Part shown: positions 1 to 5,336 of the stretch, piece by piece
Numbering within the stretch: position 1 is the stretch's first letter
Layout of the letters: every line of letters starts with the position of its first letter
Source: Actinomycetota bacterium
Lineage (GTDB): Bacteria > Actinomycetota > Acidimicrobiia > Acidimicrobiales > Ilumatobacteraceae
Direction of reading: 5' to 3'
Length of the DNA stretch: 11,026 bases
Assembly: GCA_009927375.1 (NCBI GenBank)
Contig: RFNE01000302.1
Coordinates: forward strand, 1-11,026
The notes under the pieces: generated by a model
Told to the model about the DNA's origin: nothing
Databases searched by the model: none
Seen by the model: the letters and a program-made list of their open reading frames with translations, nothing else
Made by a program: the position numbers and the translations under genes

Positions 1-1
1 G

Positions 2-355
2 ATGACTCCGTTGTTGTCCGACCTCCGGTCGCGGTGCGAGGCAGCAACTGGTGCCACGTTCAATTCAGTGCTCGTCAACCTCTATCGCGACGGAAACGAT
101 GGCGTCGGCTGGCACGCGGACAACGAAGCTGTGAACGGTAGGGAACCGACGATCGCCTCGATCAGCCTTGGTGCGACCCGGCGATTCGATCTTCGTCATC
201 GCGAGACGAAGGAAACCGTGAAGGTGGACCTGCATGCAGGTTCGCTGCTCGTGATGTCAGGTTTGTCGCAGCATTGCTGGGTGCATCAGGTCGCAAAGAC
301 CAAGCAAGTCGTCGGTCCGAGGATCAACCTGACGTTTCGTCGCGTGTTGAACTAG
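2..355 (+). CDS. AlkB-like 2OG-Fe(II) dioxygenase, C-terminal part (5' end outside window)
   Basis: This is the C-terminal 117 residues of an AlkB-family dioxygenase, which repairs alkylated bases by oxidative demethylation using Fe(II) and 2-oxoglutarate. Visible family features are the metal triad H38-x-D40 (in GWHADNE) and H95 (in WVHQV), plus the C-terminal R107-x-N109-x-T-x-R113 pattern that binds 2-oxoglutarate. The NLYRDGNDGVGWHADNE stretch resembles the ALKBH2/ALKBH3 branch more than E. coli AlkB. Members of the family are usually about 200 residues, so the ATG at position 2 is probably internal and the true start lies upstream of the window. The stop codon (353-355) overlaps the stop of the opposing gene within a CTAG. 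Family assignment is firm; the substrate (DNA or RNA) is inferred. Confidence 0.9.
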   Translation: MTPLLSDLRSRCEAATGATFNSVLVNLYRDGNDGVGWHADNEAVNGREPTIASISLGATRRFDLRHRETKETVKVDLHAGSLLVMSGLSQHCWVHQVAKTKQVVGPRINLTFRRVLN

Positions 356-1287
356 CGACGTTCGTTGCGAGCGGCATTGGCCGCTTCGATGTGGCCGACG
401 GTGAGTCCGCAACAACCACCGAGAAGTTGTACACCTTTGTCCAACCACTCCGAATAGAACGTCTTCAGGCGGGCCGGCTCGATCACTTCGGAGAAGTTCC
501 AGTTCGGCATCTCGAAGTATCCGCTGTCCGGATACGCACCGATCGGACCCGAGAACTTCTTCCGAACGAGATCGATCGTGTCGGAGACGACGTTGGACTG
601 GGTGTGCATGATGTTGACGACGTCGACGCCGCGGTCGGGGATGCAGTCGATGATCGGCTGCAGGGGAATGTCGCTCGCGAGATTGAAGCTCACAACCTTG
701 CCGTTGTCGTCGAACCTCGATGACATCCCGAACCACACGGGGAGTCCGGTGGACAGTGCTGCCTCGACGGCGAGCGGTGTCCGAGTTGGTTCGTACATCA
801 TCTCGAGCATGATGTGGTCCACGCCGCCCTTCTTCAGCAGGCCCGCGAGCTCATGGAATGCCTCGGACATTTCCGCTGGACCTGGCGTGCGCTCTGGGTC
901 CACGAGGTCGGTACCAGCGATGTGGGGAACCATGTGCGAGAGGCAGCCGCCGACGGCAACGGCGCGTCCATCGGGTGCGAGGTCGCGTGCACGAAGTGCC
1001 GCGTCGATGGCGACCTTGTTGATCTCTTCGATGCGATCGCCGAAACCCGCTGGGGTGAGCATCATGCGACCGGATGCGTAGGTGTTGGTCGTGATGACGT
1101 CGGAACCCGCACGGATGTAATCGAGGTGGACCTCGGTGAGGAGGTCGGCGTTGTCGAGCGAGGCGGGCCCGCACCACGCCTCGGGGCTCATCTTGGCGCC
1201 GCGTCGTTGCAGTTCCGTGCCCGTGGCGCCGTCGAGGATGATCACCTCTCCGGCGTCCAGTCGTTTCTTCACCTGTGCATATGACAC
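352..1287 (-). CDS. Homocysteine S-methyltransferase family protein
   Basis: The protein (311 aa from the GTG at 1287) belongs to the homocysteine S-methyltransferase/BHMT/MmuM family, soluble barrel enzymes that move a methyl group to homocysteine to form methionine. The N-terminal LDGATGTELQRRG (residues 18-30), the TTNTY segment (66-70), the IGAYPDSG segment (249-256) and the C-terminal GGCCG (C292, C293) are family hallmarks. Family members normally use a third Cys, in a GxNC motif, to complete the zinc site. Here the matching stretch reads VVNIMHT (residues 223-229) with no Cys, though H228 is adjacent, so methyl acceptor or metal binding may differ. The frame stays open to 1407, into the opposing gene. 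I chose GTG 1287 because it lies at the domain start and 8 nt after a TANNNT box; GTG 1272, 1311 and 1314 are alternatives. The methyl donor is unknown. Confidence 0.85.
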   Translation of the reverse strand: MSYAQVKKRLDAGEVIILDGATGTELQRRGAKMSPEAWCGPASLDNADLLTEVHLDYIRAGSDVITTNTYASGRMMLTPAGFGDRIEEINKVAIDAALRARDLAPDGRAVAVGGCLSHMVPHIAGTDLVDPERTPGPAEMSEAFHELAGLLKKGGVDHIMLEMMYEPTRTPLAVEAALSTGLPVWFGMSSRFDDNGKVVSFNLASDIPLQPIIDCIPDRGVDVVNIMHTQSNVVSDTIDLVRKKFSGPIGAYPDSGYFEMPNWNFSEVIEPARLKTFYSEWLDKGVQLLGGCCGLTVGHIEAANAARNERR

Positions 1288-1295
1288 GGTCGTAC

Positions 1296-1301
1296 ACGCT
1301 A
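1296..1301 (-). promoter_or_regulatory. Candidate -10 box of the homocysteine methyltransferase gene (leaderless)
   Basis: Read on the minus strand the hexamer is TAGCGT, fitting the actinobacterial TANNNT -10 consensus. The GTG at 1287 follows after 8 nt, which would give an mRNA with about 2 nt of leader. No Shine-Dalgarno sequence is visible and no convincing -35 is seen. The call rests on spacing and on the same arrangement at other genes in the window. Confidence 0.45.
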
Positions 1302-1314
1302 CTTGGGTCACCAC

Positions 1315-1320
1315 TAGCCT
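1315..1320 (+). promoter_or_regulatory. Candidate -10 box of the FAD-linked oxidase gene (leaderless)
   Basis: TAGCCT is followed after 7 nt by the GTG at 1328, with no ribosome binding site between them. The spacing predicts transcription starting at or next to the start codon. It lies 13 bp from the opposing -10 box of the divergent methyltransferase gene, so the two promoters probably compete for the same DNA. No clear -35 is seen. Confidence 0.45.
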
Positions 1321-1327
1321 TTCTTGC

Positions 1328-2712
1328 GTGACGACGGCGACGCTCGCAGATGCGCTCGGTGAGTTGAAGGCTGCGCTCGGCGCAAAGGTGACGGAAAACG
1401 ACACCATCCGCGAACATCATTCGAAGGATGAGAGCTTCCACCTCGCCTCGATGCCCGATGCGGTGGTCTTTGCCGAATCGATCGCTGACATTGCAACAAC
1501 GCTGAAGATTTGCAATGCCCATCGCATCCCGGTGACACCGTTCGGCGCGGGGACGTCGCTTGAGGCCAACAGCACGCCGATCCACGGAGGGGTGTCACTG
1601 GATGTCTCGCGTATGGACGCGATCGTGCGTGTGGATTCCTCCGACCTCGACTGCACGGTGCAGCCGGGAGTTCGTCGCAAGGCGCTGAACGAGCATCTCG
1701 CCAAGTTCGGGCTGTTCTTTCCCGTTGATCCCGGAGCAGACGCGACGATCGGGGGAATGGCAGCCACCGGCGCGTCCGGCACAACGACCGTCAAGTACGG
1801 CGCGATGAAGGAACTCGTGCTCGGGCTGACCGTGGTGACGGCCAACGGCGAGATCGTGACGACGTCACGACGCGCTCGCAAGACCTCTGCGGGTTATGAC
1901 CTCACCCACCTCTTCGTGGGTTCGGAGGGAACCCTCGGTGTCATCGGCGAGATCACGCTCAAGGTGTTCGGCATTCCCGAGGTGATTGCAGCTGCGACGA
2001 TGCAATTTCCGAGTGTCCGCCATGCCGTTGACGCGGTGATCGAAGTCATCCAGTTCGGCATCGGCGTTGCTCGAATCGAATTGCTCGACGCAGATGCCGT
2101 GAGCGCGGTGAACTGTTATTCGCAGACCGATCTGCCCGAACAGGCGCTGTTGTTGATGGAGTTCCACGGTTCAGAGGAATCGACGAGGATCGACATCGCC
2201 GCAACTCGGGAGGTGCTCGAACGTCATGGTGGCACGGGGCTTCGCCAGACGACCGATGAAGCCGAGCGTCGCAAGCTGTGGCAGGCGCGCCACGACACCT
2301 CGCTCGCGTGTCGGTCACTCGTGCCGAATGCACGAAATTTCGCTACGGACGTGTGCGTGCCGATCTCACGATTGAGCGATTGCATCGAAGAAACGCAGCG
2401 AGATCTGGCAGCGTCCGGGCTCTATGGACCGATCATCGGTCACGTCGGTGATGGAAACTTCCACGTCGTACTGAGCGTCGATCCGAACGACCACGAAACG
2501 GTCGCGAAGATGGAGGAGTTCCACACCCGACTCGTGCGACGCGCACTCGCGATGGAGGGCACGTGTACGGGAGAACACGGAATCGGTGTCGGCAAATCGA
2601 TTACCTCGTCGATGAACTCGGAGTGTCCGCCGTATCGACGATGGCGGCGGTCAAGTCGGCCCTCGACCCACACGGGATCATGAATCCCGGGAAGATCTTC
2701 GAGCGCCGCTGA
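1328..2712 (+). CDS. FAD-linked oxidase, D-lactate/glycolate dehydrogenase type, frameshifted near the 3' end
   Basis: This is a flavoprotein of the GlcD/Dld/LDHD family, which oxidises 2-hydroxy acids such as D-lactate or glycolate. The PCMH-type FAD domain comes first: VTPFGAGTSLE (residues 69-79), VDPGADATIGGMAATGASG (133-151) and GSEGTLGVI (198-206). The C-terminal FAD-oxidase domain follows: HVGDGNFH (372-379) and GTCTGEHGIGVGK (411-423). After K423 the frame goes out of register and ends at 2683 with an unrelated Arg/Ser-rich tail. The neighbouring frame instead gives YLVDELG (from 2602) and then LDPHGIMNPGKIFE, the standard family ending, closing at TGA 2710-2712. One missing base at 2594-2601 reconciles both halves into about 461 aa. 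I chose GTG 1328 because the N-terminus fits and upstream codons lie inside the opposing gene. Whether the break is biological or a sequencing error cannot be told here. Confidence 0.85.
2594..2601 (+). other. Frameshift site in the FAD-linked oxidase gene
   Basis: Between the last in-register codon (AAA, Lys423) and the first codon of the correct downstream frame (TAC, 2602) there are 5 nt where 6 are needed. Adding one A to the AAA run gives K-I-D-Y-L-V-D-E-L-G, which fits the family. The break falls in a short A homopolymer, a common place for a sequencing or assembly indel. Confidence 0.8.
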
Positions 2713-2715
2713 GAA

Positions 2716-3342
2716 TCAGCTACGTCGTGCCGTCGAGGCGACGACGCCGAGAGCGACGAACACCGAGCCGGCGACGTAACGCTGGACGAACGGAAGTGCT
2801 CGACCCGTCAGAAGGCGGTCGCGCAGAGCGCTTGCGGTGAGCGCATACGTCGCATCCGAACAGCAACCGAGAGCGACGAAGATCGATCCGAGGACGAAGG
2901 ACTGCAGTGCAGGTGATCCACGATCCGGGTCGATGAACTGCGGGAGATAGCTGAGGAAGAAGAGCGCGACCTTTGGATTCAAAGTGTTGACGATGATCCC
3001 TTGGGTGAATGCCTTGCGAGCCGTCGCTGAAGTCGAACGCGCGTCTGGGGGAGTTGGCTTGGACAGGAGCGTACGAATGCCAACGAAGACGAGGTAGAGC
3101 GCCCCGGCCCACTTCACCGTCGAAAACGCAGTTGCCGATGCGGCAATGATCGCCGACAAGCCGAGCGTCGCAGCGATGACGTGCATGAAGTTGCCGATCT
3201 CCAGTCCGGCGACACCGGCCAGAGCGGTATTGCGACCGTCTGCAACGCTGCGATTGAGGACATAGATGACTGCTGGGCCCGGGATGACGAGTAGCGCGAG
3301 CGAGGCAATGGCAAAGGTGACGATGTCGCTCAGGTTGGGCAC
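2716..3342 (-). CDS. RhtB/LysE family amino-acid exporter
   Basis: This is an inner-membrane exporter of the LysE/RhtB superfamily, which pumps amino acids or related small molecules out of the cell. The protein (208 aa, typical family length) shows VTFAIASLALLVIPGPAVIY at residues 8-27 with the conserved PGPA, a glycine-rich second helix (40-70), NTLNPKVALFFLSYLPQF (119-136) with the conserved NPK, and hydrophobic C-terminal helices (149-163, 187-203), about six membrane segments in all. The frame could begin at ATG 3363. I prefer GTG 3342 because family members start just before this VPNLSD-like segment and a TATTCT box lies 6 nt upstream. Two helices carry near-identical GSxFVALG motifs (residues 152-159 and 192-199). 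The substrate cannot be assigned. The stop lies 3 bp from the corrected end of the opposing FAD oxidase. Confidence 0.9.
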   Translation of the reverse strand: MPNLSDIVTFAIASLALLVIPGPAVIYVLNRSVADGRNTALAGVAGLEIGNFMHVIAATLGLSAIIAASATAFSTVKWAGALYLVFVGIRTLLSKPTPPDARSTSATARKAFTQGIIVNTLNPKVALFFLSYLPQFIDPDRGSPALQSFVLGSIFVALGCCSDATYALTASALRDRLLTGRALPFVQRYVAGSVFVALGVVASTARRS

Positions 3343-3348
3343 CCGATC

Positions 3349-3354
3349 AGAATA
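3349..3354 (-). promoter_or_regulatory. Candidate -10 box of the LysE-family gene (leaderless)
   Basis: The minus strand reads TATTCT, a near-consensus -10, with the GTG at 3342 following after 6 nt. Transcription would then begin at or very near the start codon. This argues that the ATG at 3363, which lies upstream of this box, is not the start. Confidence 0.5.
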
Positions 3355-3378
3355 GTTGCGCATCAGGACAGATTCGTC

Positions 3379-3406
3379 TTGACCTTGTGCCCGCGTTGAG
3401 TAGGGT
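3379..3406 (+). promoter_or_regulatory. Candidate sigma70-type promoter of the cupredoxin gene
   Basis: TTGACC (3379-3384) and TAGGGT (3401-3406) are separated by 16 nt, a good -35/-10 pair on the plus strand. Transcription would start near 3413, giving a leader of about 14 nt before ATG 3427, or about 26 nt before ATG 3439. The arms CTTGTG (3384-3389) and CACAAG (3407-3412) form an inverted repeat around the -10, possibly by chance. Confidence 0.5.
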
Positions 3407-3426
3407 CACAAGCAGACAGTCTTTCG

Positions 3427-3876
3427 ATGGGGGTCGTTATGGTCATGTCGCGAAGTGCGAGAGTCGTTGCCGGAAGCATGTTCATCGTTGGTCTCGCCGG
3501 TTGCGGGCAGATCCGAAACGATGCCGGTGGCGGAACGAGCAATTCCGTGAACGGTGTCGTCAAAGAGTGGTCGGTGAGCGTCGATGCAGAGTCGGCGATG
3601 GCGGGTGAGGTCACCTTTACGGTCGCCAACGAGGGTTCGATCGGGCACGAGTTCCTGGTCGTCAAGACCGACATCGAGGTGGGAAAAATTCCTCTCGATG
3701 GCGATCACTTCCCTGAGCCAGCGGATGGCCTTGAAGTCGTCGACGAGATCGGCGAATTCCCGCAAGGAACCACCGAGTCGCTCACGTTGATGCTTGAGCC
3801 AGGCAAGTACCAATTGGTATGCAACCTGCCTGGTCACTATGCGGCGGGAATGCACGCGGGCTTCGAAGTCCTCTAG
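3427..3876 (+). CDS. Cupredoxin-domain (blue copper) lipoprotein
   Basis: This is a membrane-anchored, extracytoplasmic type 1 copper protein, likely an electron carrier. The N-terminus has Arg residues (R9, R12), a short hydrophobic stretch and the lipobox LAGC with lipidation Cys26. A Gly/Ser/Asn-rich linker (about 27-43) leads into one cupredoxin domain (about 45-149). The four expected copper ligands are present: H74 (in IGHEF), then C132, H137 and M142 in CNLPGHYAAGM, the plastocyanin-like Cys-x4-His-x4-Met arrangement. ATG 3427, 3439 and 3445 are all possible starts; each leaves a workable lipoprotein signal. The gene has its own promoter and is followed after 44 bp by the ferredoxin gene. 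The redox partner is unknown, and a link to the cytosolic P450 system is not expected, because this protein lies on the other side of the membrane. Confidence 0.88.
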   Translation: MGVVMVMSRSARVVAGSMFIVGLAGCGQIRNDAGGGTSNSVNGVVKEWSVSVDAESAMAGEVTFTVANEGSIGHEFLVVKTDIEVGKIPLDGDHFPEPADGLEVVDEIGEFPQGTTESLTLMLEPGKYQLVCNLPGHYAAGMHAGFEVL

Positions 3877-3878
3877 TT

Positions 3879-3904
3879 CCGACCCATTCGCTGCGAAGCG
3901 TCGG
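3879..3904 (+). repeat. Imperfect inverted repeat/hairpin between cupredoxin and ferredoxin genes
   Basis: The outer arms CCGAC (3879-3883) and GTCGG (3900-3904) enclose an inner palindrome TTCGC-T-GCGAA (3887-3897), with unequal internal loops of 3 and 2 nt. It begins just after the cupredoxin stop and ends before the ferredoxin -10 box. It could be a weak terminator, a transcript-stabilising hairpin or an operator; no T-tract follows, so a classical intrinsic terminator is not supported. Confidence 0.35.
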
Positions 3905-3907
3905 GGA

Positions 3908-3913
3908 TAGTGT
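3908..3913 (+). promoter_or_regulatory. Candidate -10 box of the ferredoxin-P450 operon (leaderless)
   Basis: TAGTGT is followed by 7 nt and then ATG 3921, with no ribosome binding site. It predicts that the ferredoxin is first in its own transcript, separate from the cupredoxin, with about 1 nt of leader. Confidence 0.5.
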
Positions 3914-3920
3914 TTGCCAC

Positions 3921-4115
3921 ATGAGAGTTACGGTGAATGCGGGTTCCTGTCATGGCCATCAGATGTGTGCGATCGCTGCGCCCGAGATCTTCGGGAGTGA
4001 CGAGCTTGGCAATGCCGTGGTGTTGATCACCGGTGACATTCCCAAGGAACTCGAAGCGAAAGCACGCAGGGCCGAGGGCAATTGCCCGGAGCGAGCAATC
4101 GTCGTCACTGAATAA
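3921..4115 (+). CDS. [3Fe-4S] ferredoxin of the P450-partner type (CxxHxxC)
   Basis: This 64-residue cytosolic ferredoxin probably delivers single electrons to the P450 encoded 9 nt downstream. The cluster motif is C10-x-x-H13-x-x-C16 followed by C55-P56, with the usual APEIF segment (20-24) and a D/E-rich middle. Canonical one-cluster bacterial ferredoxins have Cys, or Ala/Gly in 3Fe forms, where H13 sits. A His there is known from mycobacterial and other actinobacterial P450 ferredoxins. ATG 3921 gives the right N-terminus; the longer open frame upstream runs through the cupredoxin gene. No ferredoxin reductase is encoded in the window, so the reducing partner must lie elsewhere. Family and role are well supported; specificity for this P450 is inferred from adjacency. 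Confidence 0.92.
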   Translation: MRVTVNAGSCHGHQMCAIAAPEIFGSDELGNAVVLITGDIPKELEAKARRAEGNCPERAIVVTE

Positions 4116-4119
4116 GGGG
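4114..4119 (+). promoter_or_regulatory. Ribosome binding site of the P450 gene
   Basis: AAGGGG lies 5 nt before ATG 4125 and overlaps the ferredoxin stop codon. An internal operon gene with a Shine-Dalgarno sequence contrasts with the SD-less first genes of the window, supporting co-transcription with the ferredoxin. Confidence 0.6.
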
Positions 4120-4124
4120 CAATC

Positions 4125-5336
4125 ATGACGGACACCAACCACAAGCCGGTTGAAGATCTCCTCACCGACTACGACATCTTCGATCCGGAATTCGTCCGCG
4201 ATCCGTTCCCGAGTTTCGCGACGATCCGCGAATCACAATGCCCAGTCGCTCACACCGAGCGTTGGGGAGGGTCATGGTTGCCGACGCGCTATGAGGACGT
4301 CGTCGCGATCGCACAGGAATATGAAACGTTCACCTCTCGCGGAATCCTCGTGCTTCCGCCACCTCCGGGTCAGACGGAAGGTGCATACGGCGGCGTAGCA
4401 GCACCACCAATCACGTCGGATCCACCCGACCACCATTGGCATCGCCGACTCATCCTGCCGGTGTTCGCGCCGCAGGCCGTCGCCAAGTACGAGCAGGGCA
4501 CGCGTGATCTGTGCAATTCACTCATCGACGCCTTCATCGACAAAGGCGTCGCAGATGCCGCCGGCGATTACGCCCAACACATTCCCGTGCGCGTGATCGC
4601 CACGATGCTTGGTGTGCCACTCGAGATGGAAGAGGAGTTCACCGATTGGGTGCGTGGCGTGCTCGAGAACATGACCGACATGGAGCGACGCAAGCGTGCC
4701 CGCCAGCACATCATCGAGTTCTTCCTCGCCCAGGTGAAGGATCGTGAGGTGAATCCGCGCGAGAACGATCTCATCACGGAACTCATGAACACCGAGGTCG
4801 AAGGCAAGAAGGTTCCGATCGAATACGTGCTCGGCGTGTGCAACTTGATGCTGGTCGCCGGAGTTGACACCACATGGTCGGCAATCGGTTCGACGCTGTG
4901 GCACATGGCCCAGCACCCGGAACACCGCAAGCAGTTGCGCGACAATCCGGATCTCTGGCCGACGGCGATCGAAGAACTGCTGCGCGTCTATGCACCAGTG
5001 ACCATGGCGCGCATCGTTGACCACGACGTCGAGTACAACGGTTGCCCGATGAAGGCGGGCGACCGAGTGCTCATGCCGTTCCCGGCAGCGAACCGCGACC
5101 CCCGAGTATTCGAAAACCCCGACGAAGTCATCCTCGATCGCGAACACAACCGCCACGTTGCGTTCGGTTCGGGCATTCACCGCTGCGCGGGCAGCAACCT
5201 CGCCCGACTCGAGGTTCGCGTCGCATTGCAGACGTGGCTGGAGCGAATCCCCGAGTTCGAGCTCGTCGATCCGTCGTCAGTGACGTGGGCTGGCGGTCAA
5301 GTGCACGGCCCACGCCGCTGCATGGTCAAGTTCTAA
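4125..5336 (+). CDS. Cytochrome P450 (bacterial class I, soluble)
   Basis: This is a heme-thiolate monooxygenase (403 aa, normal for a soluble bacterial P450) that would hydroxylate or otherwise oxidise a small hydrophobic substrate using O2 and electrons from the upstream ferredoxin. All core motifs are present: the C-helix HHWHRR (103-108), the I-helix oxygen-activation motif A245-G246-V-D248-T249-T250, the K-helix ExxR at E284-R287, and the heme loop FGSGIHRCAG (347-356) with axial ligand C354. There is no membrane anchor. A proline-rich insert, LPPPPGQTEGAYGGVAAPP (77-95), occupies the substrate-facing B-C region. The start is fixed by a Shine-Dalgarno sequence and 9-nt spacing from the ferredoxin. 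The substrate is not predictable; sterol, terpene or fatty-acid type compounds are common for such pairs. The stop directly abuts the stop of the opposing MMPL gene. Confidence 0.96.
   Translation: MTDTNHKPVEDLLTDYDIFDPEFVRDPFPSFATIRESQCPVAHTERWGGSWLPTRYEDVVAIAQEYETFTSRGILVLPPPPGQTEGAYGGVAAPPITSDPPDHHWHRRLILPVFAPQAVAKYEQGTRDLCNSLIDAFIDKGVADAAGDYAQHIPVRVIATMLGVPLEMEEEFTDWVRGVLENMTDMERRKRARQHIIEFFLAQVKDREVNPRENDLITELMNTEVEGKKVPIEYVLGVCNLMLVAGVDTTWSAIGSTLWHMAQHPEHRKQLRDNPDLWPTAIEELLRVYAPVTMARIVDHDVEYNGCPMKAGDRVLMPFPAANRDPRVFENPDEVILDREHNRHVAFGSGIHRCAGSNLARLEVRVALQTWLERIPEFELVDPSSVTWAGGQVHGPRRCMVKF

Noticed and set aside
814..1284. Plus-strand open frame opposite the homocysteine methyltransferase gene
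   Set aside because: It is the complement of a well-supported gene and has no recognisable motif or start signal.
2748..2880. Exact 13-bp direct repeat (CGAGAGCGACGAA) seen twice inside the LysE-family gene
   Set aside because: Both copies encode the FVALG part of similar hydrophobic helices, so this is explained by protein-level similarity and shared codon use rather than a mobile or regulatory repeat.
3406..3855. Minus-strand open frame opposite the cupredoxin gene
   Set aside because: The plus strand shows a lipobox and all four copper ligands; the antisense translation has no domain features.
4518..5180. Minus-strand 220-codon open frame opposite the P450 gene
   Set aside because: It mirrors P450 codons, is rich in His and Val, and has no family resemblance.
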